A stretch of 64,000 bases of DNA from the NCBI GenBank assembly GCA_032622095.1, contig CP136066.1, positions 64,326,609-64,390,608 of the forward strand. The letters are read 5' to 3'. A model generated the notes under the pieces. It was not told the DNA's origin and searched no databases. It was given only the letters and a program-made list of their open reading frames with translations. Both the position numbers and the translations under genes were made by a program. This document shows, piece by piece, positions 24,761-35,534 of this stretch. The stretch is from Siphonodentalium dalli. Lineage: Eukaryota > Mollusca > Scaphopoda > Gadilida > Siphonodentaliidae. Position 1 is the stretch's first letter; every line of letters begins with the position of its first letter.

Positions 24761-27700
24761 ATCCAAAACACATCTTTTAATGTTACTTTGCCCACAATCT
24801 CTCATTACATCTGGAAGCAGTATGAACAATTATGTAAGTCGATTTTGCGTTCACTTGAAATGTTAGTTCCTGTATATAGTTTGTAAATAATTTATTTTAA
24901 ACTTTATTTTGGACTTAATTGTGAAAAATTGAGTAGTTATCAAACATTATCTATAAATAGGCAGCCAAGCATATACGAGCCCGAGAATCGTTCATTCGCG
25001 GTGGATCTATGGCATATTTTCAATAGTAGAAGATATTAGTACCCAAAAAAGCAGAGTTTCATACAGTTACCAATATTATATGGATGCTGATCCGTTGGTT
25101 ACTATATATGCCGTAATAATTAGTGGTATATGCATGAGTTACGAATAAAACAAATCATAGTGACTTGCATCCCATTGATTCATTTCTAAAAATGTTCAGC
25201 TAATAAGTTCAACAAGCAGCAACATATTGTTTGTTCAACCCTTTATATACTAAGGCAGCATTGGTGAGCAGTTAACCCATAGGGAATGTTAAGATAATAA
25301 GTTCAACAAACGACTGCCATTTGTTGAACGTTTTATCTAAGCATTTACCTCAATAAATAGGGATCCTTCTGCACTGTTATTTGTCAGTCGTCTGCTTTTT
25401 GTCACCTTGGCATCCTTCCAAATCAATAATAGGCCATTCCGATGTGCACTTTTTAACTGATTGGGAGAACCCATTTGTTATATAGAAAGGGTTAACTTAT
25501 TAGCTAAACATTCCTACAAATGAGTCCTTATGGTATTTATCTGGCTGTCTTCCGCTAGATAATTTAACCCTTTACCCAACAGAACGGCCCTGTGCCAATG
25601 CATTCTCTTATATATGCGAGTCGACCATAGGTCGCCTCGCATATATAAGAGAATGCATTGGCTTAACACATTAAAAATGATAAAATTGTTAAAGAATGTA
25701 AGAAAAAATGGTAAAAAGTGTTAAAAAAAGATTTTTTTTAGGCCAATGCATTCTCTTATATATGCGAGGCGACCTATGGTCGACTCGCATATATAAGAGA
25801 ATGCATTGGCACAGGGGATAACTGTAACTATCACAATGTGGTCAAGGAGCCGGTTCCAATGATATCCATATTTGTATGGTTCTATTGAGACAGACCGAAG
25901 ATATTTTAGGCCGTTGAATCTTTATTTGGCCGGTTTTGGCCGGTTTGTTGGGTAAAGGGTTAACTTGAAATATTACAATAAGGATCTATGGTCGTCTGTA
26001 TTAGACTGCAGGTTTAGATTTAAAACATATATCTTAAAACGACAATGCATTAAATTTTAGCTATCTATTATTAACTCCATCGATTTACGTTTTCGTATAT
26101 CGTACTATGACCCATCTTTATTAACTGGTTTGCTGCTAAATATCCTACATGTAGGTAATTCACTACATTTGCACTCTTTTCTCAAATTTGACCCCAACAT
26201 ATATGTATATAGATATGTGATTAAGTTACGAGCCTGGATGTCTCATTAATCTATGGTTATGAACCGGGTGTCTCATTAGGCTATGGTTGTGTGGCTGGAT
26301 CTCTCATTAGGCTATGGTTATAACGTGGTTAGAAGTACCTTTTCTGACAATTTTATTGGTCGGCATCCATACAAACTTCAAAATGTCCCAATTTAATTAT
26401 ATATGAAACAATATTTCAAATATATTACCTGACAAACTATATTTAAATGATTAAACTAAACAACCAATACAGTGTCGTCGCCAAAGCCCATATCTGGGGT
26501 TTCAGCACTCTTACATAGGGTCCAAATATGGGCTTTCAGCACTGGACCAGTTAATGTGCAAATATTGCAGATAGATGATTGAGGTTAATTGATTGAGCGG
26601 GTGAAGTTTGATGTTATAAATTAGAAGTTTATGATACCCACACTACAATCTCCACTTACTTATATGTACCAACATGTACTGGCATGACGCATTTGAGTAC
26701 AATTACCTGCTTTGCAACCAATGTCAGAGTTATGTTTAGATAGTAGTTGGGAAGGACAGGCCGACAATCCAGACTGTGGCTATGCCCATCACAGACAAAG
26801 TACTTTATCTCTAAACATTATTGTGCATCATTGATGAATATTATTAATATTATATCACTACTATATATACACCACCAAATCATCGTTCTTTACCAACAAA
26901 TCATCTATCTATCATGTTGTTTTCAATTAAGAAATCAATGTAGTGGGTGTGTGTTATTGCGGGATATATGGAAAATAAGAGATGGCCAGTAAAAGTGCAC
27001 CAGCTCCGCGGTGCCGCGGAGGGATGCCTGGGCCGATCGGGCCCCACTCCACACGGTGCATTTGTCTCGTGTGGAGCGGGGTGTGCTCCACCATGGCGCC
27101 CGGTGAAGTGGTATGGCAGGGTGGTGGGAATGAGGGTGTTACCACAGTGGTTGGTAGTCGTGGGTAGATTGGAGCTGCATGTATTTTTTGGACTTCCAAG
27201 AAATGTGTGCGGCTTTAATATGCTCAAGGCTGCCTGTTGCTGTGGGGAAACATATTACAACGCACGCGTGTAAAACTGTAAATTATATGTATATATGTTA
27301 ATTGATGTTGTCTAAATGTCATTAATTGATTTACATAGACAATAAACTTGATTGATTGGGATACGGAGCTGTGGTCGTTATGTCATAGCGACCACAGCGC
27401 CGTGTCCCCCAATAAAGTGCGCACACCACTTTGTTCATTTCTTATATTTATATAGCTTTTTGATGATTTATTCCCATCAAAAAGCTGAATGTGTTTTTAT
27501 TTATTTTCACAAAATCTGCCGATAATTTATGTCTAGTCAATGCACGCAGACCTTTAAATCAGCCTAATATTAGATTTACAATCACTTAGCTACGATCACG
27601 TGATCGATTAAAGTAACTGTCTTTAAAAAAGCTGAACTTTTAAAAGCACGCCCAATTATTCTGCCGACCGCATTTGGTGATCATGTCAACAATTTGTGAG

Positions 27701-30700
27701 GTCGTGTTCATGTTACGGTCTGTGTTATTGGGATATGAAACGGGTGTCCAAATGGCAGTTGACCAATCACCGAACATGATTTAGTGTAACACAGCCGGAT
27801 ATATTTTCAGGTGTACGTTCAGCGGAGTTTCGGTACCACATTCTGTTATAAATGTGGAAAGTCAACAGTAAAAATATATGCCGGAAGACGCGGGATATGT
27901 AAATGTGGTAGACCAAGCGACAAGAGGCACGGTTAGTACTGCTACATGTTAACACAAATGTACTGATTTTTGGGACGTGATTGGAACGTTTTTGTTGAAG
28001 GCCCATGTACAACTGCACTCACCTGAAAATGAATATTTCAAACTCTAGGAAACTTCACATGGCCCCTTTAAGTCGGAATTTTCCAACTGATAACTAAAAT
28101 GTTCCAACTGCTCCAGTCTGATCGAAAATTTTCAGTAGAATACTCCCTATCATCAGGGGGGGGGGGGGTGAACAAATTCCTTCCGGCACGTATGCCGGTG
28201 TGGGTGGGTGGTCAAAGCCACCAACAAGCATTTTTTTCCGCAACTAAACAAAAAAATCCTGCTTGTTTTTAGTGTTTTGGCAATGAGTTGGGCTTCAAAA
28301 CCACTTTGAATCAGTTTGAATGAGAGAAATAATGTAATTCTAACTGGTAAACTGACTGCAGGCAGTTATCGTGTTGTATTTTGTTGCAAATTTTGAAATC
28401 CAAGATGGCCGCTGGCAGCCATGTTTTTTTGGCCGAATGACCTCAAAATTACTCATTCCTATTTACATGTCCATGTTAACATCCATGATAAATAGTATGC
28501 ACAGAAATTCATATACAGCTGTTTACAGTGAATTTCCCCCCGCAAATCTCTGTTTTAGTGTTAAAAGGGGGGGTGGGTGTCAAAAAATGGTCGGAAAAAA
28601 ACTGCCGAAAACGGAAAAAAATTTGGCGGTGGGGGTGGGTGGGTACAAAAAATGATCGAAAGGGAAAAAATGCCATACGTGCCTGAAATTTTTTTCCGAC
28701 CCCCCCCCCCTGCTATCATTGGAACATTTCCGACTAATCGTCATTTTACTCTGAAAGAAAGAACAAAGTAGATTTTCGAGCTAAAAACGTATTTTACGAT
28801 GAAAGTTGGTTGGAAAATTAAAGAGGCAGAACAATATCAACCTGTTTTCGGTCTGAAATTTTCACTGTTGACGATTCTTGCATGACATATCCTATCCTTT
28901 GAAATGTTATGAATTGCGACCAAATTAGGGATATGAGACACAGCAGACCCCTGTCGCCACACCCCTGCTATATGTGTACTGATCGTGTAAAGACGAAAGG
29001 CACATGGCCGTTTGAAGTCTCAAATTATACATGCAATAATCAGAGTCCTGGTCAGTCCCAGGGGTCTATGCAGTACGTCAATAAATGTATGATGACAATA
29101 CAATGATATACTGAGAAAACTTGCAATATACTATCATGAAATATATTACCGCTGGAAAAAAAGGCTGATAAAAAAAGTTTGTCTTTATACTAAAGACAAA
29201 GAGCATTTGTACCACTTCTGTGCAAAACATCAAAATAGTCGATAGCAGTTCTATTACTGCGGTTCTTGCAGAGTATGTAGGGTCTGTATTTATCACACAA
29301 TTAGCCCCTAAATCCGGCCTCCTGTTTATTTTAGTAAAACACACATGTATTATCGGCACGAACATTGAAGTAAGAGCTTAGCGCAATGATATCGATGTCA
29401 ATGCCGGAACTAATATTATGTCAATTAGAATATATTTATGATATTCAATTTGTGTTGGATTATTTATTGTTGACTTTGAGATAAACATGGGTGATAAGGG
29501 TGGTTGAACAATTTTGTTAACACGAAAAGACACATTTAAAATGGAACTATATTTTTCTTGAAGGTTATTTACTTTCGCTGCATGTGATTGTTTTAAGGAA
29601 ATTGATGTTAATGTTTTTAACCCCAGCCCTTTCGATATCGTTTTTAAAATATTAATATGGATAATATGGATCTCAAATTCGTCGCAATTCTATACGAAAT
29701 TGACTAACCTCGTCCATTAAATTCAATTCGAGACCAGCAAAGCTCGGTTCAAATAGAATTTAGTGCACTCGGGTAATATAGTATAGAATTGCGACTCATT
29801 AGAGACCCTCTATATATGTATTCGTATATGTATACCGGCCTCAATTACCCCTATCCATATTTACATTTACATAAACAAGCATACGTTAATCCTTACAAAA
29901 ATATTTCACATCCGTTGTGATTGCAAACTTACGTGACTATCTCGTGGTGACTTTGTTGTGGTCCAAAAGGGAGCAGTATCAGCAACTGTGAGGTTGTATA
30001 TAATAATTTACTTACGTTTAATTTATTGTAAATTTATCAAAATTTAGATTTAATATGATATTTAATTTAATTTTATATTATCTGAACATCAACGAAGAAT
30101 AAGAAATTCTTATTATAAGTTAAGAACAATGTGTGTGAGAATCCATTCAGTAAATGATTAACATATTTAAATGCTGGAGCCTAAAGACGTGTGGTTTATC
30201 TGTTATGGGAGCTGATTGGCCCAAATGGTTAGAGTGTTCGGCTTGTAGTAGCTGTCAACACAGCTGCCACTACCTCAAGGAACTAGTACTATATTCTGCG
30301 AAGTTCCTGTACGTTCTCAGCACAATGATCAGGAATGGCGTACAGCAACCCGTGTCACGTCCATTGTAATTATCTTCTCAATACCCACGCATGTTGTAAC
30401 GACTAACTTTCATATCTATTGGACAAATCTGATTTTCCTGCAACAAAAGCTGTAGTGAACATTCAAGTGCATATATGCTTCACTCTCGTGGTTTCCAACA
30501 CCTCTCCATACTTGTACATAACGGCCCACCACACTGACCAGGGGAGCCCACTTTAATCCAACTGTAATTATATGTCATGTATATCGATCTCTCCTATACT
30601 TGGAGGTAATAAAGATATCTCTTATCTGTTATGGGAGCTGATTGGCCCAAATGGTTAGAGTGTTCGGCTTGTAGTCGCTGTCAACACAGCGATATCCGTT

Positions 30701-32545
30701 ATAAGCTCACCGGGGGACTGCTGCGTTTCCTAACATTGGATAGTTTCAAGTTAAGCGGTTGTGTCTTTCAAATTATATGATAGCAATTTGTCTCGCCTTG
30801 TTGTGAACCTTGCGCAAGGTCGCTCGTACCGAGACTGTTCCGACGACCTATTTACTAATGTATAACGACCTATTTACTAATTTATATAATTTATATTGAA
30901 ATGTATAATGAAACAAATGCACTGTTACACACAAAAAAAACCTATCCTTTAGAGTGCTGTATATCACACTTAACAAGTGCTCGAATAGGGACAGCACCCG
31001 AAGTGCGCGGACAACACTTATGCAGGTGCTAAACATATAGCACTTACCAAGTTTTACATTGCAGCACCCGAAGTGTAATACTACTGCACCTGGGGATATG
31101 TAGAGATGCACTTAAAAGTGTAGAAGTAACACCTTATGACTACCTTGGTCCCGATTTGGAAATGTCTGAAGCACACTTTACCTCTTTGTTAAAACACTTC
31201 TTAGTCCAATACTCACTGCATTCAACATTCAATACTCACCAAAGTGATCCAAAGTGAAATAATGTTGTTTTTGTTGAAAAATTGTTGAAAGAAGCTGGTC
31301 GTCACAGTCACTTTCACTTCAGTTGATCAAAATGGCGACCAGTTGACCGCGTGGAAAAAACTTTATCTGTGGTTGAGTCTCAGACTAGTGACGTCGAATC
31401 TAGTGACGTCCAATCAAAATGGTCCTTGTCCGAAACGATGAGTCCGTAGAAGTGTTGGAAATTCAGCACTTTGCGAGGTGCTACCGAAAACGCATTACAC
31501 CTGACGTAAGGCTCTTTTGAGTACACTTCAGGTGTGAAAATGGCACCCGTACTGCCGAAATCAGTGTAACACTTGCCAAGTGTAAGAATACAGCACTTGA
31601 GTTTTTTGCGTGTATATAAATGAATCGCTTATATAACTTATATCTATATATATAAATATATATTTGTCTAACACATTCTGTTCTCAGAAAGTAAGTAAAT
31701 ATTGCATTACCTACCCATATGAACATAGAAAACACTTGGTAATATTGACCTACGTTTTCATGGTGAATCCCTAATTCATTTTGTTAGTTTGGTCTTATTG
31801 CGCCCTTTAGGGTGTATACTGCTATGCTGATCTGGCGATGTCATAGGAGCTATGGGGATGGGGTAACTTTGATTAATAACGTACTAGCTCTATTGCGTAC
31901 GGGTTTGACTTTTTGCAGGATATATGTATTTGCGGACGCGTCTTCGCGGATGTCACATTGTTGTAGTATGTAACTTTTATGACCGCGTTAATTGCTTTCG
32001 AAATTTATGTGTGGGCAATGGCTGGGCCACTCTTGAGATTTTATTACGGGAAAACAATACAGAATATAACAGCTAACATTGCTGATGAAGTATGTTTCAG
32101 TTGGAATGTAGACTAAAGGTCGTATTGCGAAGTATCGGGGGTGTATTTAATCCGATTAGTAGACTTTGGTCCGCATTTAGAGGCGTTCTGGTGCGGTGAA
32201 TGAGAAACCTTCAGTGATAAGCCGCAGTTTTTGTAATAATTTGAAGGTGTTTTAACGGAATTCTGAGGTGGTGCATTCATGTAACCAGTATATTTTATAT
32301 ATGCCTAATAATATGATCTTTATGGCGTTACCATTTCTGACTTTGGTTTTCTTGTTACAGTCGCGAAACTCGCCGCCATAGGATCTGGTGTGGTAGTCGG
32401 AGGTTTTGTCGCCATTCCGATCGTGGTTGCTAGCCTCCCATTTATCGCTGTCGCTCTCGGTGTGAGGGAAATCAAGCACGTGATCACGAAAAATATAGAA
32501 CGAAGACAACATCGACATGCGAGCAGAACAGCTTATTCTATCTGA
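20039..32545 (+). CDS. Gene B: RBR E3-like protein with defective RING2; join(20039..20560,27811..27931,32361..32545)
   Basis: The inferred protein is 275 residues. Exon 1 (174 codons) encodes RING1 (C14, C17, C28/C29, C34, C37, C55, C58) and IBR (C95, C98, C121, C124, C129, C132, H137, C142), ending with the first RING2 pair CPGCN at a donor AAT|GTATTT where the paralogues have AAG|GT. Exon 2 continues VYVQRSFG-TTFCYKCGK; compared with B' it lacks nine codons in frame, and compared with A/A' the whole GCDHMDCNC stretch, so the catalytic cysteine and two zinc ligands are gone. Exon 3 encodes a transmembrane segment (IGSGVVVGGFVAIPIVVASL) and a basic tail. RING1-IBR of RBR proteins recruits E2~ubiquitin; without RING2 catalysis this product could at most act as a non-catalytic partner or decoy. 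The exons are otherwise open with matching phases, so it may be expressed. No N-terminal acidic extension is present. The start is the first ATG in frame, after a leader carrying a MITE. A decaying gene is the main alternative. Confidence 0.8.
20614..23297. mobile_element. Composite of nested foldback elements in intron 1 of gene B
   Basis: Outer inverted arms run 21043-21110 and 22025-22095 (GTCGTTTTTCGGTTGATC; GATCAACCGAAAAACGAC). Inner arms run 21114-21175 and 21955-22014 (CACACCGTATTACCGATCCG; CGGATCGGTAATACGGTGTG). The right part, 22090-22960, is an inverted copy of 46930-47800. A separate hairpin lies at 23145-23294. Frames such as the one at 22626-22868 recur in the other copy but show no domain. 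The sister intron in B' lacks all of it. Confidence 0.65.
23145..23294. repeat. Nearly perfect hairpin, arms of about 68 bp
   Basis: GGGACGCTTAGTGGTCGGAT is mirrored by ATCCGACCACTAAGCGTCCC; the apex is near CTTGGCCTACGGCCTCG. Confidence 0.8.
23783..24260. mobile_element. Foldback MITE, TTTAAAGGTACTCAATCCG ends
   Basis: The left end TTTAAAGGTACTCAATCCG is mirrored by CGGATTGAGTACCTTTAAA. Inner mirrored words are AAATATTTGATTCGAGTCGA and TCGACTCGAATCAAATATTT. It is absent from the sister intron. It has no coding capacity. Confidence 0.7.
24688..24760. repeat. (TA)n microsatellite in intron 1 of gene B
   Basis: A pure run of about 70 bp of AT dinucleotides. Frames across it on either strand are artefacts. 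Confidence 0.9.
25564..25963. mobile_element. piggyBac-like MITE (family A), copy 3
   Basis: TTAA lies at 25564-25567 and 25960-25963, with TTAACCCTTTACCCAAC and GTTGGGTAAAGGGTTAA ends and two inverted hairpins (25591-25661, 25740-25811). In B' the same flanks, GATAATTTAACTTGAAATATT, read through a single TTAA at 58004-58007. This is a clean empty site that proves TTAA target duplication and post-dates the block duplication. Confidence 0.9.
26961..27363 (+). mobile_element. Retroelement-like insertion with (TTGA)n-type tail
   Basis: B' reads directly GTTATTGCGAGATACGGCGC, whereas here about 391 bp separate TTATTGCGGGATA from GGGATACGGAGC. The short repeat GGGATA flanks it. The insertion is GC-rich at the left (CTCCGCGGTGCCGCGGAGG) and ends AATAAACTTGATTGATTG, a 3' tail style common to CR1/L2-like LINEs and their SINEs. 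An open frame of about 108 codons crosses it, but I recognise no domain. Confidence 0.55.
27811..27931 (+). CDS. Gene B exon 2: RING2 lacking catalytic Cys
   Basis: This exon has 40 codons plus one base, after TATATTTTCAG. It keeps the FCYKCGK end and a second CKCG pair but lacks the region holding the catalytic Cys. It ends in phase 1 at GTTAGT like its paralogues. Confidence 0.75.
28147..28719. mobile_element. hAT-like MITE with CAGGGGG ends
   Basis: Element 28154-28712 begins CAGGGGGGG and ends CCCCCCTG, flanked by the 7-bp repeat CTATCAT (28147-28153, 28713-28719). B' has an empty site, CTCGCAGTCATTGGAAC, near 59910. Inside, GGCACGTATGCCGG and ATACGTGCCTGAAATTT form the inverted arms. 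A second copy is at 42243-42807. CAGGG ends with a duplication near 8 bp are typical of hAT elements; the assignment is inferred. Confidence 0.7.
30196..30690. repeat. Insertion flanked by a 69-bp direct duplication
   Basis: The stretch TTATCTGTTATGGGAGCTG...GTCAACACAGC occurs at 30196-30264 and 30622-30690 with one mismatch, flanking 357 bp that B' lacks (one copy at about 61165-61230). The insert ends GGAGGTAATAAAGATATCT, like a retroelement 3' end. The duplicated stretch contains TGGCCCAAATGGTTAGAG and CGGCTTGTAG, which resemble a tRNA D arm and anticodon loop, so it may be part of a tRNA-derived SINE head. Confidence 0.55.
30926..31614. mobile_element. MITE with ACACACAAAAAA / TTTTTTGCGTGT ends and many AGTGCT words
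   Basis: The left end ACACACAAAAAAAA is mirrored by TTTTTTGCGTGTA. The following words, AGTGCTGTAT and ATACAGCACTTGAG, are also inverted partners. The interior is peppered with AAGTGC, AGCACTT and CACCCGAAGTG in both orientations. No coding capacity. B' cannot be compared because the retrotransposon at 61407 interrupts it. Confidence 0.6.
31615..32357. other. End of intron 2 of gene B, matching intron 2 of gene A
   Basis: TATGTAACTTTTAT, ACCGCGTTAATTGCTTTCGA and CAATGGCTGGGCCACTCTTG are shared with 4450-4520 in gene A. This confirms that the transmembrane exon at 32361 belongs to this gene family. There is a short TA-rich run near 31640-31665. Confidence 0.6.
32361..32545 (+). CDS. Gene B exon 3: transmembrane segment and basic tail
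   Basis: It follows TTCTTGTTACAG, enters in phase 1 (G+TC = Val) and gives 60 residues and a TGA stop, the same length as in A'. The hydrophobic stretch keeps the G..VVVGG...A.PIVVAS pattern; the tail is basic (RRQHRH). Confidence 0.78.
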
Positions 32546-33015
32546 TGGATTCTGCAAACTTTGCAATGACAGGCGAGGCACGTACATTGTTATGTGTCTG
32601 ACGTATTCTGCCTACCTTGTCCAAAGACTGACGAAGAATCCAATCAGTATTACGATGGAACGACAGAAAAGACATTTCCAGCGCAACGTCTAATTGATAC
32701 CTCATTCCTCGCCCAGGCAACGACTGAAAAGATAGACCGAATGTTACGACTGAAGAATTCTGCATACATTGCCCAATGTCAGACGAGTTACGCCCAGTGT
32801 TACATGTATATGGCTGATATATTATGCATATCGTGTCTGCATTGGGAAATGTCAGTTCAATGGCCTTCACAATGAAGAATGTGATCTTCTGAGCACACTA
32901 CAGGAGGAAGAGACTTTAAAGATATATGCCACCTACCATATGTATCGATATACATACTCACTAACAATATACCACACTTTGTTGCATTCTTATTGTTATT
33001 ATATGCTTAAAGACA
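32546..33015 (+). other. Probable 3' UTR of gene B with degenerate repeats
   Basis: Words such as GTATTCTGCCTACCTTGTCC, AAAGACTGACGA and GAGTTACGCCCAGTGTTAC echo the 3' flanks of A and A'. A 93-codon frame at 32594-32875 crosses them but the other copies have stops there, so I do not call it a gene. Confidence 0.5.
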
Positions 33016-33847
33016 TATTTTGGACTTGTTCGGGTAAGTGAAATTGATAAGATACAATGTAGTACTCGTACACTATATATGCCAACCTGTGGAATGTGGC
33101 ATTCTACTAACATCGTCGAAAATTTAATCAAAATCGACCGCACCACTCCATAGAACACATCGCCTGAACTACGCCCAATTCGGGACGTAACTATCGGCGA
33201 TAATCTAACACAAATTACTTCATCATCTAGAGTCATTGCATTTAATTAATATATAATGACCGGTGTATATATCGTCAATTTTGATTAATATTGGTAACCA
33301 TGCAAATAACTACTGTGATCAAGAGTATTCTCAATCTTTATTTGATCACCTTACCGAAGTGTTTCACATCACTTTAATAGCATCCAGTGGTTATCGTGTT
33401 GGACTTTTATTGACAGCTTATCGCCGGTCTATTGCGAGTCATCACAAAGCAGTTGCTTGGCCACTTTGAGGGACGCGCGATTGTCGGTTTGTTCGCTGTG
33501 TCCAAACCCGCGTCAAGTTGTGACCCTTGAGCAAGGTCGCTCGTAATGTATCGGTTTCGCATCACTCATGTGTTACACAAGTACCAATCAGCTTGTCATA
33601 CTTTTGAGTATCAGAACATGTTCTGGTCAAACTAGAGCAATGGCTGCAGTCGGATCATTTAGCTTGTACAGATGACTGGGTAACATTGTAATGTTTAAAA
33701 GCATGGTAGAGCAAGTAATTGGTGGTACGGTCGATTTTGATTAAATTTTCGACGATGTTAGTAGAATGCCAAATTCCACAGGTTGGCATAGTGCACGAGT
33801 ACTACATTGTATCTTATCAATTTCACTTACCCGAACAAGTCCAAAAT
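33016..33847. mobile_element. Foldback element, 832 bp, arms of about 135 bp
   Basis: The left arm begins TATTTTGGACTTGTTCGGGT and the right arm ends ACCCGAACAAGTCCAAAATA; the arms continue through ATCAAAATCGACCG and CGGTCGATTTTGAT. The centre contains CATCCAGTGGTTATCGTGTT, which looks like a tRNA D-arm region, and CCTTGAGCAAGGTCGCTCGT, which recurs near 30810. No coding capacity. Confidence 0.7.
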
Positions 33848-33964
33848 ACGCCGGTGTACTTTTATGAACTGTCCACAAAAAAAAATGGCAGTGACACTAA
33901 ATTGTAGTATTGGAAATGTTATTATGCGCAGACAAATGGACATATAAAACACAAGGTATGTTAA

Positions 33965-34300
33965 TTGGGAAACCTCAAATATTGAAAACTCTAAGCCGAA
34001 AAGAGCCATGTTAGTAAAAATATTCGGATCGAACCCATATTCGAACTTATCTTGTATTTTGGTCTGGAAAACTCACATACCACATATTTGGTTCCGATAA
34101 AATAACCAAAACTAAAGTTATCATCCGGAAACCTAAAATATTGAAAATTATAAGTCGAAAAGAGCCATAAGTCTTACAAAATAATCGGAACGAATCCAAA
34201 TTCGTATTTGACCTGTAATTTGGTCTAGAAAACTCACATAACAAATTTAGTTCCGATAAAATAACCCAAACTAAAGTTATCATCCGGAAACCAAAACTGC
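33965..34300. repeat. Tandem repeat, unit about 160 bp, about two copies
   Basis: TTCCGATAAAATAAC-CAAACTAAAG and TTATCATCCGGAAACC occur about 160 bp apart, preceded in each unit by CGAAAAGAGCCAT and TTTGGTCT-GAAAACTCACATA. No gene is recognised. Confidence 0.7.
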
Positions 34301-35009
34301 GAACGGACAAACTAAATGGTCCGCGCTGAGGTCCGTACCGCTCCGTCCATATTATCGAGCTTAAACTAGGCAGCAAAAAGTGCACAAACGAAAGAGGTTT
34401 AAGGGATACTTTGAATACTGATATTAGCATACCACATATACAAAATATATTATCTCTGTAAACGCTGTTATTAGTAATGTGATGTGTACACGTTTATGTG
34501 CTATGCAAACTCTTCAGTACTGGAGAAAAATACAAATTATTTGCAGATATATTATATTTTATGAACGACCACGATTAATGAGCTTAGGCCCTCAATAATT
34601 GTCCTTTCATGCAAGGAGTGTGTGGACATACATTTTGTCCAAACTTTTGTGGTTTTTACAAAGTATGTTAGAATGATTTAAAGACACCAAACAACAGTTA
34701 ATATGGCATTTGCAAAAAGGTTGAAGGGCTTAAGCTCTTAAACCCAAAAAGCCCATAAACCACATTTAAACCAAAGTCCAAGGGCCCCATAAACCCCAAT
34801 CGTTGGCGCAGGCGTCAGACAGACGGACGGCTAGACGGCTTGATGAAGAGACCAATAACATAATAAGGCCGATTAATTTTCAAACAGGCATAAAAAAATG
34901 ACGGAGATAATTTTGATCACTTCATATTGCGATTATTACATTTTTCATAACAAATCTGATGGTAATGGTAGCGATTTGACAAATAAATATTCTCACCCAT
35001 TTGGTTAAT
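34300..35009. other. Intergenic DNA, nothing recognised
   Basis: A plain AT-rich stretch. Around 34730-34800 there is a run of AAACCCA/GCCCATAAACC words. I find no exon or inverted repeat. Confidence 0.4.
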
Positions 35010-35534
35010 CAGTCGTATAAATCCGGCACATCAGTCGTATAAATCCGGCACATTAGTTGTATAAATCCGGCACATCAGTCGTATAAATCCGGCACATTAT
35101 TTGTATAAATCCGGCACATCAGTCGTATAAATCCGGCACATTAATTGTATAAATCCGGCACATCAGTCGTATAAATCCGGCACATTAGTTGTATAAATCC
35201 GGCACATCAGTCGTATAAATCCGGCACATTAGTTGTATAAATCCGGCACATCAGTAGTATAAATCCGGCACATTAGTTGTATAAATCCGGCACATCAGTC
35301 GTATAAATCCGGCACATTAGTTGTATAAATCCGGCACATTAGTTGTATAAATCCGGCACATCAGTCGTATAAATCCGGCACATTAGTTGTATAAATCCGG
35401 CACATTAGTTGTATAAATCCGGCACATCAGTCGTATAAATCCGGCACATTCGTTGTATAAATCCGGCACATCAGTCGTATAAATCCGGCACATTAGTTGT
35501 ATAAATCCGGCACATCAGTCGTATAAAACCGGCC
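35010..35534. repeat. Satellite, 22-bp unit, about 24 copies
   Basis: The unit is CAGTCGTATAAATCCGGCACAT, alternating mostly with TAGTTGTATAAATCCGGCACAT. The near-regular alternation suggests a 44-bp higher-order unit. It lies between the 3' end of gene B and the promoter of A', near the junction of the two duplicated blocks. Confidence 0.95.

Larger units (their letters stand above)
20561..27810 (+). other. Intron 1 of gene B (7.2 kb), swollen by insertions
   Basis: The same intron in B' is only 1.67 kb (57332-59006). Extra DNA in B includes 20614-23297, most of 23340-24885, the MITE at 25564-25963, part of 26100-26560 and the retroelement-like block at 26967-27357. The remaining parts align, for example CTGTTATTTGTCAGTCGTCTGC with 57815 onward. 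Confidence 0.7.
27932..32360 (+). other. Intron 2 of gene B
   Basis: Up to about 30770 it aligns with DNA downstream of B' exon 2 (59155-61406), with several insertions in either copy. The last 570 bp match the end of intron 2 in gene A. Confidence 0.6.

Noticed and set aside
26947-27273. 108-codon frame in a GC-rich patch
   Set aside because: It lies in an insertion absent from the sister gene, overlaps frames on the other strand, and shows no recognisable motif.
30205-30260. Possible tRNA gene (CGGCTTGTAG anticodon-like loop)
   Set aside because: I cannot form an acceptor stem or a T arm with a GGTTCGAATCC-like box; better read as a SINE-head remnant.
32594-32875. 93-codon frame downstream of gene B
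   Set aside because: The corresponding 3' flanks of A and A' have stops in this frame; it crosses degenerate repeats.
35010-35534. CRISPR-like array of 22-bp repeats
   Set aside because: There are no unique spacers; the repeats are directly adjacent and the setting is eukaryotic.
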